Source: Actinomycetospora lutea (GTDB lineage: Bacteria > Actinomycetota > Actinomycetes > Mycobacteriales > Pseudonocardiaceae). From it: a stretch of 64,000 nucleotides of DNA. A program made the translations under genes and the position numbers. Numbering within the stretch: the stretch's first letter is position 1; the number at the start of each line of letters is the position of its first letter. Shown here one piece after another: positions 18,079 to 26,913 of the stretch. The notes beneath the pieces are model-generated. The model was not told where the DNA came from and did no database searches. It worked only from the letters and a program-made list of their open reading frames with translations. The stretch covers positions 434,001 to 498,000 of the forward strand of contig NZ_JAQZAL010000001.1 in the NCBI RefSeq assembly GCF_028737205.1, written 5' to 3'.

Positions 18079-18949
18079 CGACGACCTGCTCCAGCCCCGC
18101 CGCCCCGACGAGCTCGCGGTCCTCGTCGTGCTTGAGCACGGCGCCCAGCGTGCGGCGGGCCTGGGCGACGTCGAGGCGGGTGACGCCGAGGGCGTGCAGG
18201 GCCCGCACCCAGTCGATCGCCTCCGCGACACCGGGCGGCTTGAGCAGCGGGGCTTCGCGCAGCCGTCCGAGCGCGCGGGCGACCTGGTCGACCAGGACGT
18301 CGCCCACCTCCGGCACCCGCACCCGGATGATCGCCTCGACGGCGGCGGTGTCCGGGTGCGGGATGGCGTGGTGCAGGCAGCGCCGGGTGAGCGCGTCGTG
18401 CAGGTCGCGGGTCCGGTTCGACGTCAGGACGACGACCGGACGGTGGACCGCGCGCCGGGTGCCGATCTCCGGGATCGTCACCGCGCCGTCCGCGAGGAGC
18501 TCGAGGAGGTGCGCCTCGAACTCGTCGTCGGCCCGATCGACCTCGTCCACGAGCAGGACCGCCGGGCGTGGCCCGGGGTGCGTGACCGCCGCGAGCAGCG
18601 GCCGGGCCAGCAGGAAGTCCTCGCCGAACAGGTCGTCGTCGCCGAGGACCTCGCCGCGGCTCTCGGCCAGCCGGATCGCGAGGAGCTGCCGGGGGTGGTT
18701 CCACTCGTAGAGCGCCTCGGCCGCCGTCAGCCCCTCGTAGCACTGCAGGCGCAGGAGCGGGGTGTCGAGCACCTCGGCGAGCGCGATCGCGGCGCGGGTC
18801 TTGCCGACGCCGGGCTCGCCCTCGAGCAGCAGCGGCTGGCGCAGGGCGACCGCGAGGAAGAGCGCCGTCGCCAGGCCGTCGTCGGCCAGGTAGCCGGTGG
18901 CGGACAGCGCGCTGCGCACCGCCGCGACGTCGGTGGGGAGGCCCGTCAC
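18068..18949 (-). CDS. coxD: MoxR-family AAA+ ATPase, CoxD-like
   Basis: A 293-residue AAA+ ATPase of the MoxR/CoxD group: Walker A LLEGEPGVGKT (about residues 37-47), the CoxD-typical LQCYEGLTAAEALYEWNHPRQ, Walker B AVLLVDEVDRADDEFEAHLLE and sensor 1 VVLTSNRTRDLHDAL. In Oligotropha, CoxD is needed to sulphurate and copper-load the CO dehydrogenase active site, acting as a chaperone. The GTG start overlaps the XdhC/YHS stop (GTGA, 18946-18949). Confidence 0.88.
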   Translation of the reverse strand: MTGLPTDVAAVRSALSATGYLADDGLATALFLAVALRQPLLLEGEPGVGKTRAAIALAEVLDTPLLRLQCYEGLTAAEALYEWNHPRQLLAIRLAESRGEVLGDDDLFGEDFLLARPLLAAVTHPGPRPAVLLVDEVDRADDEFEAHLLELLADGAVTIPEIGTRRAVHRPVVVLTSNRTRDLHDALTRRCLHHAIPHPDTAAVEAIIRVRVPEVGDVLVDQVARALGRLREAPLLKPPGVAEAIDWVRALHALGVTRLDVAQARRTLGAVLKHDEDRELVGAAGLEQVVGGP

Positions 18950-19863
18950 GAGCGCCCCGCCGGCGTGGTGAACCGCGCGGGCTCGTCCAGGAACGCCTGG
19001 CGGCACCCCGACCCGCAGAACCACCATGTCGTGCCGTCGACGACGGCCGACGGGTCGGCGGGCGTGCCCGCGACCGTCATCCCGCACACCGGGTCCGCGA
19101 CCGGGCCCGGCCCGGTGCCGTGCTCCGGCGCCGGAGCGGGGGCGGCCACGCGCTCCCGCCCCGCGACGATCTCCGCGTAGATCGACAGGGCGATCTCGGC
19201 CGGGGTCGTCGCGCCGAGGTCGAGCCCCGCCGGGGTCCGGACCCGGGCGCGCTGCTCGGGGGTGGCCTCGAGCGCGGCGAGCACCGCCGCCCCCCGGACC
19301 CGGCTGGCGACGAGCCCGACGTAGGGCACGCCCGCCCGCAGCGCGCCCGCGAGGACCTCCTCCTCGTCGCGGCCGTGCGAGGCGACGACGACGGCCGCGG
19401 TCCCCGGCCCGGGCGCACCGCCGCTGCGGACGTCGTAGTCCATCGCCTTCCCGATCCGCACGAGGGCCCGCGCCACGGGGGCGTCCCCGTGGACGTGCAC
19501 CACGGTCGGCGGCACCATCGCCTCGAGGAAGATCTCGAGTGTGCCGCCGGACAGGCACGGGTTCTCGACCGTGATCACCCCCTCCCGCTCCTCGGTCGCC
19601 CCGGCCGCCTCCGGCGCGCCGGCCACGATGCGCAGCAGGGTCGTCGCACGGTCCCGCAGCAGCCGCAGGCCCTCCACCCGCACCGTCGACTCCGCGCACG
19701 TCCCACCGACGAATCCCTCGAGGGTGCCGTCGGGGAGGACCAGCGCGCTGTCGCCGGCCCGCGCGCTGGTGGGGCTCGCGGCACGCACGACCGTGGCCAG
19801 GACGAAGGGTGTCCCCGCGTCGCGCAGCGCCCCGGCGCGGCGCAGGACGTGCGCGGTCGTCAC
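18946..19863 (-). CDS. XdhC/CoxF-family maturation protein fused to a YHS metal-binding domain
   Basis: 305 residues. The N-terminal two thirds is XdhC-like: FVLATVVRAASPTSARAGDSALVLPDG, FVGGTCAESTV, ENPCLSGGTLEIFLE and a Rossmann-like half with VVVASHGRDEEEVLAGAL. XdhC proteins insert sulphurated molybdenum cofactor into xanthine-oxidase-family enzymes; CoxF/CoxI are the equivalents in cox clusters. After a Pro/Ala linker, about residues 256-305 form a YHS/TRASH domain (DPVCGMTV ... WWFCGSGCRQAFLDEPARF) with three Cys that could bind copper or another soft metal. Both ends overlap neighbours by GTGA. Confidence 0.85.
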   Translation of the reverse strand: MTTAHVLRRAGALRDAGTPFVLATVVRAASPTSARAGDSALVLPDGTLEGFVGGTCAESTVRVEGLRLLRDRATTLLRIVAGAPEAAGATEEREGVITVENPCLSGGTLEIFLEAMVPPTVVHVHGDAPVARALVRIGKAMDYDVRSGGAPGPGTAAVVVASHGRDEEEVLAGALRAGVPYVGLVASRVRGAAVLAALEATPEQRARVRTPAGLDLGATTPAEIALSIYAEIVAGRERVAAPAPAPEHGTGPGPVADPVCGMTVAGTPADPSAVVDGTTWWFCGSGCRQAFLDEPARFTTPAGRS

Positions 19864-22295
19864 GTGATCGCGAGGTCGGTGCGCAACGGCCGTCCCCGGG
19901 AGGCCGACCACACGGCGGCGGGGGTGAGCGGCATGTCGGCGTGCCGCACCCCGAAGGGAGCGAGGGCGTCGATCACCGCGTTCACCACGGCGGGCGGCGA
20001 GCCGACCGTCGCCGACTCCCCGACACCCTTCGCGCCGATCGGGTGGTGGGGCGAGGGCGTGACGGTCTCGCCCAGCTCCCACGACGGGCACTCCAGCGCC
20101 GTGGGCAGCAGGTAGTCCATCATCGAGCCGCCGAGACAGTTGCCGTCGAGGTCGAACGCGATCCCCTGCATCAGGGCCATGCCCACACCGTCGGCGAGCC
20201 CGCCGTGGATCTGCCCCTCGACGATCATGGGGTTGATCCGCACGCCGCAGTCGTCGACGGCGACGAACCGCCGGATGTGCACGGCGCCGGTGCCGGGATC
20301 GACGTCGACGACGCACACGTAGGCGCCGCACGGGTAGGTGAGGTTCGGCGGGTTGTAGACGCACGTCGCGTCCAGGTGACCCTCGACGCCGTCGGGCAGC
20401 TCGAGGTTCGAGTGGGCGGCCATCGCGATCTCGGCCAGCGACCGGGACGCCTCCGGGTCGCCGACGACCTGCCAGCGCCCGTCGTTCCACTCCAGGTCGT
20501 CGGGCGAGACCTCGAGCATCGCCGAGGCGACGATCCGGGCGCGCTCGCGCACCTTGCGCGCCACGATCGCCGTCGCCGCGCCCGACACCGGTGTGGAGCG
20601 CGAGCCGTAGGTGCCCAGCCCGAACGGGGTCTGGTCGGTGTCGCCGTGCACGACCTCGATGTCGTCGGGCGACATCCCCAGCTCGGCGGCGGCGATCTGG
20701 GCGAACGTCGTCTCGTGGCCCTGGCCCTGGCTCTGCACGGAGATCCGCAGCACGGCCTTGCCGGTCGGGTGCACGCGCAGCTCCGCCCCGTCGGCCATGC
20801 CGAGCCCGAGGATGTCCATCGTGCGGCGCGGCCCGGCCCCGACGGCCTCGGTGAAGAAGCTCAGCCCGATGCCCATGAGGTCGACCCGCTCGCCCGCCTC
20901 CCGCCGGCGGCGCCGGTCGGCCTGCTCGGCGCGGAGCTCCGGGTAGCCGGCCTTCTCGAGCGCGACCTCCAGGGTGTGGAGGTAGTCGCCGGAGTCGTAC
21001 TCCCACCCGGTCGGGCTGCGGTAGGGGAACTGGTCGGGGCGCAGCAGGTTGCGCTTCCGCAGCTCGGCCGGGTCCATACCGAGGTCGTGGGCGACGACGT
21101 CGACCATCCGCTCGATGAGGTAGACGGCTTCGGTGATGCGGAACGAGCACGCGTACGCGACGCCGCCGGACGCCTTGTTCGTGTAGACCCCGGTGACCGT
21201 GCAGTGGGCGGCCTCGAGGTCGTAGGACCCGGTGAACACCCCGAAGAACCCGGCCGGGAACTTCGTGGGCTGGGCGGTCGCGTTGAAGGCACCGTGGTCG
21301 GCCAGGACGTGGACGCGCACCGCCCGCAGGCGCCCGTCGCGGGTGACCGCCACCTCCCCGCGCATGTGGTAGTCGCGGGCGAAGGAGGTGCTCATGAGGT
21401 TCTCGGAGCGGTCCTCCATCCACTTCACCGGCCGCCCGGTGACGATGGAGCCCACGATCGCGCACACGTAGCCCGGGTAGATGCCGACCTTGTTGCCGAA
21501 ACCGCCGCCGATGTCGGGGGACACCACGCGGATCTTGTGCTCGGGCAGGCCCGCCACGATCGCGTAGAGCGTGCGGTGCGCGTGCGGCGCCTGGGTGGTC
21601 GTCCAGAGCGTGAGCTTCCCGGTGACCGGGTCCATGTCCGCGATCGCGCCGCACGTCTCCAGCGGGGCGGGGTGCACGCGCGGGTAGAGCACGTCGGCGG
21701 CGACGACGAGCTGGTCGTCGGCCGCCTCGGCCTCCGCGAACACCGCGTCGGTGCGCGTGGCGTCGCCGCTGGACCAGTCGAAGATGTGGTTGTCGGTCCG
21801 GCCCTCCTGGTCGTCTCGTACCACCGGGGTGCCCGGGTCGAGTGCCCTCCGCGCGTCGATGACGGGGTCGATCGGTTCGTACTGCACGTCGATGAGGTCC
21901 AGCGCGTCCCGGGCCGCGTACTTGTCGTCGGCCACCACGAAGGCGATCTCCTGGCCCTGGAAGCGGACCTTGTCGGTCGCGAGCACCGCCTGCGTGTCCT
22001 GCGACAGCGTGGGCATCCAGGCCAAGCCAAGGCCCGCGAGCGTCTCGCCGGTGATGACGGCGTGGACCTTCGGGTGGGCCTCGGCGGCGCTCGTGTCGAC
22101 CGCGGTGAGCCGGGCGTGCGCCACCGGGCTGCGCAGCACGGCGCCGTGGAGCATCCCCGGCAGCACGACGTCGTCGACGTACTGCCCGCGCCCGCGGACG
22201 AAGCGGGCGTCCTCCTTGCGCTTCATCGAGCCGTAGCCGCGCGGCGTCTCGGCGGCCGCGTGGATCTGGACCGAGGGGTCCTGGACGCCGGTCAC
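19860..22295 (-). CDS. coxL: Aerobic carbon monoxide dehydrogenase large subunit, form I
   Basis: An 811-residue molybdopterin subunit, matching the roughly 809 residues of Oligotropha CoxL. The active-site loop reads VAYACSFR (Cys at about 382), the AYxCSFR form I signature that separates true CO dehydrogenase from form II (AYRGAGR) and xanthine-dehydrogenase-like proteins; the Cys binds the Cu of the [CuSMoO2] centre. Other features are [43 protein letters not shown] and the C-terminal [17 protein letters not shown] with the active-site Glu. It oxidises CO to CO2. GTG 22295 overlaps the coxS stop by 4 nt. Confidence 0.95.
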   Translation of the reverse strand: MTGVQDPSVQIHAAAETPRGYGSMKRKEDARFVRGRGQYVDDVVLPGMLHGAVLRSPVAHARLTAVDTSAAEAHPKVHAVITGETLAGLGLAWMPTLSQDTQAVLATDKVRFQGQEIAFVVADDKYAARDALDLIDVQYEPIDPVIDARRALDPGTPVVRDDQEGRTDNHIFDWSSGDATRTDAVFAEAEAADDQLVVAADVLYPRVHPAPLETCGAIADMDPVTGKLTLWTTTQAPHAHRTLYAIVAGLPEHKIRVVSPDIGGGFGNKVGIYPGYVCAIVGSIVTGRPVKWMEDRSENLMSTSFARDYHMRGEVAVTRDGRLRAVRVHVLADHGAFNATAQPTKFPAGFFGVFTGSYDLEAAHCTVTGVYTNKASGGVAYACSFRITEAVYLIERMVDVVAHDLGMDPAELRKRNLLRPDQFPYRSPTGWEYDSGDYLHTLEVALEKAGYPELRAEQADRRRRREAGERVDLMGIGLSFFTEAVGAGPRRTMDILGLGMADGAELRVHPTGKAVLRISVQSQGQGHETTFAQIAAAELGMSPDDIEVVHGDTDQTPFGLGTYGSRSTPVSGAATAIVARKVRERARIVASAMLEVSPDDLEWNDGRWQVVGDPEASRSLAEIAMAAHSNLELPDGVEGHLDATCVYNPPNLTYPCGAYVCVVDVDPGTGAVHIRRFVAVDDCGVRINPMIVEGQIHGGLADGVGMALMQGIAFDLDGNCLGGSMMDYLLPTALECPSWELGETVTPSPHHPIGAKGVGESATVGSPPAVVNAVIDALAPFGVRHADMPLTPAAVWSASRGRPLRTDLAIT

Positions 22296-22771
22296 GGTGC
22301 CACCTCCGCGGTGTGCTGCTTCTCGGCGGCCCAGCGGACGGATCGCACGATGTTCTCGTAGCCGGTGCAGCGGCAGATCTGCCCGGAGATCGCCTCGCGG
22401 ATCGTCGCGGGGGAAGGGTCGGGCTCGCGGTCGAGCAGGGCCCGGGTGGTCATCAGCATCCCGGGCGTGCAGAACCCGCACTGGAGGCCGTGACAGGTCA
22501 CGAACCCCTCCTGGACGGGGTCCAGCTCGGCGCCGTGCGCGAGGCCCTCGACGGTGTCGACGGCCGCGCCGTCGGCCATCACGGCGAGCACGGTGCACGA
22601 CTTGACCGGCACGCCGTCGAGGCGCACGACGCATGCCCCGCAGTTGGTGGTGTCGCATCCCCAGTGCGTCCCGGTGAGCCGCAGCTCGTCGCGCAGGAAG
22701 TGGGTCAGGAGCAGCCGCGGCTCGACGTCGCGGGTCGTCGGCGCTCCGTTGACGGTGACGGTGATCTGCAT
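22292..22771 (-). CDS. coxS: CO dehydrogenase small subunit, two [2Fe-2S] clusters
   Basis: A 159-residue iron-sulphur subunit. The plant-ferredoxin-type cluster ligands are in GCDTTNCGACVV and a later Cys (KSCTVLA); the C-terminal cluster ligands are CGFCTPGM and CRCTGYENIV. It passes electrons from the Mo-Cu site in CoxL to FAD in CoxM. The ATG at 22771 (MQITVTVNG) sits 4 nt after the coxM stop; upstream in-frame sequence is not needed for the fold. Confidence 0.95.
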   Translation of the reverse strand: MQITVTVNGAPTTRDVEPRLLLTHFLRDELRLTGTHWGCDTTNCGACVVRLDGVPVKSCTVLAVMADGAAVDTVEGLAHGAELDPVQEGFVTCHGLQCGFCTPGMLMTTRALLDREPDPSPATIREAISGQICRCTGYENIVRSVRWAAEKQHTAEVAP

Positions 22772-22775
22772 GTCC

Positions 22776-23648
22776 TCAGTCCTCTCCCCGCGCACGGGCC
22801 GTGGCCTGCCGCAACGTCCGGGTCACGAGCTCGGAGACGAGATGGCGCTTGTAGTCGACGGGGCCCCGCTGGTCGGCGCTCGGTGAGCAGTGCTCGGCGG
22901 CCACCCGCCCGGCGGCGGCGAAGGCCTCGTCGGTGGCGGGGCCCCCGCGCAGCGCGTCCTCGGCCTCGGGGGCGACGAAGTGCGGCGCGCCCACCGCGCT
23001 CAGCCCGATGCCGACGTCGCGGACGGTGTCGCCCTCCAGGGAGATCACCGCGCCGGCGGACGCGACGGCCCAGTCCCCGGCCCGGCGTTCGACCTTGAGG
23101 TAGGCGCTGCCGATCCCGGGGCGGATCGGGACCCGCACCTCGACGAGGAGCTCCCCGTGCTCGACGGCCGTCTCGTAGGGCCCGCGGTGGAACTCGCGGA
23201 CCGGCACCACGCGCTCGCCGCCCGCCGAGCGGATCACGACGGACGCGCGCAGCGCCGAGAACGCCGCCGAGAGGTCCTCGGAGGGGTCGGCCTGGCACAG
23301 GGACCCGCCGACGGTGCCGCGGTTGCGCACGATCGGGTCGGCGATCACGCGCTCGGCGTCGGTGAGGATCGGGAAGTGCTCGCGCGCCACCGGCGATGCG
23401 AGCAGCGCGGCGTGCCGGACCAATGCGCCGAACCGGACCTCGTCGCCCGCCACCCGGATGTGCGCCAGCTCGGCCAGTCCGTTGATGTCGACGAGCGTCG
23501 ACGGCTCGGCGAGCCGCAGCTTCATCATCGGCAGCAGGCTGTGGCCACCGGCGATGACGAGGGACTCCGGGCCGTGCCGGGCGAGCAGGGCGAGCGCCTC
23601 GTCGACCGTGGCGGCCTTCTCGTAGGCGAACTGGGCAGGGACCTGCAT
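22776..23648 (-). CDS. coxM: CO dehydrogenase medium (FAD) subunit
   Basis: A 290-residue FAD subunit with both family FAD motifs: AGGHSLLPMMK (about residues 33-43) and TVGGSLCQADPSEDL (about 116-130). It carries electrons from CoxS to the respiratory chain. It is first in the operon; the start ATG at 23648 is preceded by a G-rich stretch (gaggggggaagg read on this strand) that can serve as the ribosome site. Divergent from the LysR gene with 140 nt between. Confidence 0.94.
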   Translation of the reverse strand: MQVPAQFAYEKAATVDEALALLARHGPESLVIAGGHSLLPMMKLRLAEPSTLVDINGLAELAHIRVAGDEVRFGALVRHAALLASPVAREHFPILTDAERVIADPIVRNRGTVGGSLCQADPSEDLSAAFSALRASVVIRSAGGERVVPVREFHRGPYETAVEHGELLVEVRVPIRPGIGSAYLKVERRAGDWAVASAGAVISLEGDTVRDVGIGLSAVGAPHFVAPEAEDALRGGPATDEAFAAAGRVAAEHCSPSADQRGPVDYKRHLVSELVTRTLRQATARARGED

Positions 23649-23731
23649 GACCTTCCCCCCTCGCTGGAGCCGCCCGTGGCGGCCGGACCGTCATGGTCGT
23701 GCAGCCGGGAGGGGGGCGGTAGGCGACGTTG

Positions 23732-23791
23732 AGCGATCGCTTCATCGGGTGCTGGCGACCCGATCGGGTTGCGCCCACACTCGATCGGGTG
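23732..23791. promoter_or_regulatory. LysR-type operator array between coxM and the regulator
   Basis: Two perfect palindromes occur: AGCGATCGCT (23732-23741) and ACCCGATCGGGT (23758-23769). ATCGGGT[GT] occurs three times in the same orientation (23744, 23763 and 23784, spacing 19 and 21 bp, close to two helical turns); the third copy, ACTCGATCGGGT, overlaps the proposed GTG start of the regulator. This fits a recognition site plus activation sites for a LysR protein controlling coxM and itself. Confidence 0.6.
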
Positions 23792-24733
23792 ACGCTCACT
23801 CAGCTGCACACGTTCGTGCTCGTGGCCCGCCTGGGCACGGTGCGTGCGGCCGCGGAGGCGCTGGGGGTCTCCGACTCGGCCGTCTCGCAGGCTCTCGCGG
23901 TGCTGCGCAAGCACCTCGACGATCCGCTCGTCGTGCGCGTCGAGGGTCGCATGGAACCCACCCCGGCCGGATCCCGCCTGCTCGGTCTGGCCTCGCAGAT
24001 GGTGGCGCTCGGTGCGGAGGCCGAGGCGACCGTCCGATCGGTCCAGGGACGGGCGCAGGAGCTGCGGGTGGTGACGGCGTCGGTGATGGCCGAGTTCGTG
24101 GCGAGCCCGCTGGCCGCCGCGTTCGACACGCGCTCCGGGGGCTACGAGGTCTCCACGAGCGTGGCGTCGACGGCCGAGCTCGAGGTCCTGGTCGCCAACC
24201 GTCTCGCCGACATCGCCCTCGGCCCGGCGATCGGCGGCGACCCGGCGCTGCGCCTGGTCAGCGAACCGGTGCTTCGCGCCCAGCTGGTCGTCGTCGCCGC
24301 CCCGAGCCTGAGCCTGGCGGGACGCCCGCTGGGGTGGCCCTGGCTCGTGGACCCGAGCGCGGGCGACGAGCACAGCGCGACCGCGGACCTGCTGCGCGAG
24401 CTCGCCGTGCCCGAGAAGCGCATCCGGGTCTTCGGCTCGCACGCGGGCGCCTGGGAGGCGGCGGTCGCCGGCGGCGGCGTGACGATCGCGACCGCGCACC
24501 TCGTGATCAACCAGCTCCGGCGCGGCGACCTGCGGGTCGTCCCGACGGCCGTGACGCCCCGGGACAGCCCGTGGCACGCGACCACCCTGCGCCCCGAGAT
24601 CCGCAGCCCGGGCGCGGCGGCCTTCGCGCGCTTCCTCACGACCCCGGAGGCGATGGCCATCATGCGTTCGCCGCACGCCGGCGTCGTCCCGTCCCGCTTC
24701 CGCCCGCCGGTGTACGTGACGATCTGGAACTGA
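23789..24733 (+). CDS. LysR-family transcriptional regulator of the cox operon (CutR-like position)
   Basis: 314 residues. The N-terminal winged helix reads LTQLHTFVLVARLGTVRAAAEALGVSDSAVSQALAVLRK, a standard LysR HTH; the rest is a two-lobe periplasmic-binding-type effector domain. It is divergent from coxM, the position of CutR in Hydrogenophaga CO dehydrogenase clusters, so it probably controls cox in response to CO or an internal signal. GTG 23789 places the HTH as usual; a TTG at 23729 would add 20 residues over the operator region. The GNAT gene converges after 3 nt. Confidence 0.88.
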   Translation: MTLTQLHTFVLVARLGTVRAAAEALGVSDSAVSQALAVLRKHLDDPLVVRVEGRMEPTPAGSRLLGLASQMVALGAEAEATVRSVQGRAQELRVVTASVMAEFVASPLAAAFDTRSGGYEVSTSVASTAELEVLVANRLADIALGPAIGGDPALRLVSEPVLRAQLVVVAAPSLSLAGRPLGWPWLVDPSAGDEHSATADLLRELAVPEKRIRVFGSHAGAWEAAVAGGGVTIATAHLVINQLRRGDLRVVPTAVTPRDSPWHATTLRPEIRSPGAAAFARFLTTPEAMAIMRSPHAGVVPSRFRPPVYVTIWN

Positions 24734-24736
24734 GGA

Positions 24737-25705
24737 TCAGCGCAGCGCCGACGCCGGGCGGACCTCCCAGAGCGTCCACAGCGGCCGATAGCCGTGGCGG
24801 GGCCAGAACACCGAGGAGACCGGGTTCGGCGGGTTGTAGTAGAGGTAGGTCCCGCGCGCGCCGGGCGGCTGGAGACCGGGTAGGGCGGCGGTGACGAGCG
24901 CGTGCCCGACCCCGCGGCCGCGCTGGTCGGGCAGCACCGAGGCGCAGTTGACGTAGCCCCAGCGGCCCGGGGGCAGCAGGCCCGCGAGCCAGGTGCCCGG
25001 GGTCGCGTCGGTGAGGCCGCACTCGAGGAGCCCGACGAGCCCGCCGTCGCGCTCGGCGACCCAGATGGGCTCGCCGCGGGCCCGGCGCTCGCGCAGGGCC
25101 GCGCGCTTGACCGCCTCGGCGTCGGGACGCAGCACGCTGCCGCCGACCAGGCTGGAGTAGGCGATCTCGTGCATCGCCAGCTCCACGCAGGCCTCGAGGT
25201 CGTCGTCGTGGGCGGGTCGCAGGATCAGCGCCGGGTCGGGGTCGGCGATCGTGGGCAGCGGGCCCGGCGGGCGCACCGCGAGCACCGCGAGGGGCAGGAG
25301 CCCGTGGTCGAGGAACGCGCGCGCGGCGGCGACGTCGCGGCTGGGCCAGGTCACCACCGCCGCGGAGTCGGCGGCTGCGAGGGCGCGCGCCGGGATCCGG
25401 GCGCGCCACTCGGTGACCAGCGCGTCGGCGGCCGCGCGGCCGGCGTGCCCCAGCACCGGGTGCAGCTCGGTGACCTCGGCGGCCGACCACAGCAGGGGGG
25501 CGCTGCCCGCGGGCCAGCTGTGGTGGGTGACGACGGCGGCGGCCTGCTCGCCGGGGCCGCCGACGATCAGGACGTCGCCGGGCGGCGGCATCACCGCGGG
25601 CGGCAGGCCGGCGTCGATCTCGGTGAAGCGTGCCTGCTGGTCGCGCAGCAGCTCGGTGAGCACGATCTCGGGGGAGCGGCCGGTCGTCCGCGAGCGCCCG
25701 ATCAT
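24737..25705 (-). CDS. GNAT-family N-acetyltransferase
   Basis: 322 residues; the C-terminal half is a GNAT domain with DDLEACVELAMHEIAYSS, IWVAERDGGLVGLLECGL and the acetyl-CoA loop VLPDQRGRGVGHALVTAAL (R/QxxGxG/A). The N-terminal half looks like a second, degenerate GNAT fold, a common duplicated arrangement. The acceptor is unknown. The ATG overlaps the stop of the methyltransferase gene (ATGA), so the two are co-translated. Confidence 0.82.
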   Translation of the reverse strand: MIGRSRTTGRSPEIVLTELLRDQQARFTEIDAGLPPAVMPPPGDVLIVGGPGEQAAAVVTHHSWPAGSAPLLWSAAEVTELHPVLGHAGRAAADALVTEWRARIPARALAAADSAAVVTWPSRDVAAARAFLDHGLLPLAVLAVRPPGPLPTIADPDPALILRPAHDDDLEACVELAMHEIAYSSLVGGSVLRPDAEAVKRAALRERRARGEPIWVAERDGGLVGLLECGLTDATPGTWLAGLLPPGRWGYVNCASVLPDQRGRGVGHALVTAALPGLQPPGARGTYLYYNPPNPVSSVFWPRHGYRPLWTLWEVRPASALR

Positions 25706-26586
25706 CCCGGCCGCCGACAACAGAAGATCGCGGTGCCGGGGAAGAGCCGCCCGCGCAGCGGCGACCACTGGCCCCACACCGCGTCGAGGTCGTCCGGCCA
25801 CTGTTCCGGCCATTCGGGCTCCACGAGGCGCTCCAGCACCAGCCCGGCCCCGACGACGTCGGCCACCCGGTCGCCGAGCGTGCGGTGGTGCTCCACGTAG
25901 ACCGCGCGGTCGTGCTCGTCGACCTCCGCGTAGGGCGTGCGGTCGAAGTACGACTGCGACACGGTCAGGCCGTCGGGGCCGGGGTCGTCGGGGAACATCC
26001 AGCGCATGGGGTGGTTCACCGCGAACACCCACGGCGCCCCGGGGCGCAGCACGCGCGCCACCTCGCGCATCACCGCGCCGGGGTCGGCGACGAACGGGAT
26101 CGCCCCGAACGCCGAGAAGGCGACGTCGACGCTCGCGGCGGCCAGGGGGATCGCGTCGGCGTCGGCCTGCACGAGCGGGACGGTGACGCCGGTGCGGGCG
26201 TCGGCCTCGCGGGCGTGGCGCAGCATGCCCGCCGACAGGTCGAGCCCGAGCACCCGCGCGCCCCGACCGGCGAGCCAGCGCGAGCACGACGCCGCCCCGC
26301 ACCCCACCTCGAGCACCCGGGCGCCGCGCAGCGCCGCGGGGTCACCGAGCAGGTGGGCGTCGGCCTCCCGCAGGCGCTCGGGGCACCAGACGAAGTCGTC
26401 GTCACCGAGGAACGCGCCGTGCTCGGCCTGGTAGTCGTCGGCGTCGGCGTCCCACCAGGCCCGGCTCGCCGCGCTCGACTCCGCCGCCCCGACCGCCCGC
26501 CGGGCGACCCCGGCCGCCCCGAGCAGCTCCTCCGCCGACGCGCCCGCGCGTCCCTCCGCGTCGGGGAGGGGCGGCGGGGTCGGCAC
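25702..26586 (-). CDS. Class I SAM-dependent methyltransferase
   Basis: 294 residues with Rossmann methyltransferase motifs: motif I VLEVGCGAASCSRWLA, the acidic end of strand 2 in LGLDLSAGML, motif II-like VPLVQADADAIPLAAASVDVAFSAFGA, and REVARVLRPGAPWVFAVNHPM. The N-terminal RAWWDADADDYQAEHG is typical of one actinobacterial subfamily. Substrate unknown. GTG 26586 is the only plausible start near the conserved region. Confidence 0.85.
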   Translation of the reverse strand: MPTPPPLPDAEGRAGASAEELLGAAGVARRAVGAAESSAASRAWWDADADDYQAEHGAFLGDDDFVWCPERLREADAHLLGDPAALRGARVLEVGCGAASCSRWLAGRGARVLGLDLSAGMLRHAREADARTGVTVPLVQADADAIPLAAASVDVAFSAFGAIPFVADPGAVMREVARVLRPGAPWVFAVNHPMRWMFPDDPGPDGLTVSQSYFDRTPYAEVDEHDRAVYVEHHRTLGDRVADVVGAGLVLERLVEPEWPEQWPDDLDAVWGQWSPLRGRLFPGTAIFCCRRPG

Positions 26587-26913
26587 CGGGGCATCCTGAC
26601 ACGCCCGGACGCGGGGTCCGCGTCCCCCGGGCGGGCTCCCCGCGACGGCGACACGCCGGGGGTTCCGCCTGCGACACGCCGGGGACCGGTACGGGGTGCC
26701 CCGATTGCCGGGCCGTGTCGGGCGCGGTTACGATGAAGGTCCACGTGAGTGGTCTCGCCCTGTCCGCGTTCCGCTACCCAGGCAGCGGTGGGCGGCGATT
26801 CTCGTCTCCACCTCGGCGTTCGTCGGGATCGACGGTGCGCGCGTCAGGACGACGCCACCCGCGTGGTGTCCCTGCACGCTCGATCTGACCATGTTCCCGG
26901 AGCCGTCCACCGT
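26587..26913 (+). promoter_or_regulatory. 327-nt rpsA upstream region with promoter at 26705-26734
   Basis: A sigma-A-type promoter can be read: TTGCCG (26705-26710), an 18-bp spacer, then TACGAT (26729-26734). The rpsA start follows about 170 nt after the expected transcription start, leaving a long leader. Further upstream the 13-mer GCGACACGCCGGG occurs twice, at 26648-26660 and 26671-26683. No gene was found here. Confidence 0.55.

Noticed and set aside
26733..26890. ATG at 26733 and following frame as a leader peptide of rpsA
   Set aside because: The ATG overlaps the -10 box of the best promoter, and the product is Arg/Ser/Pro-rich without a ribosome site.
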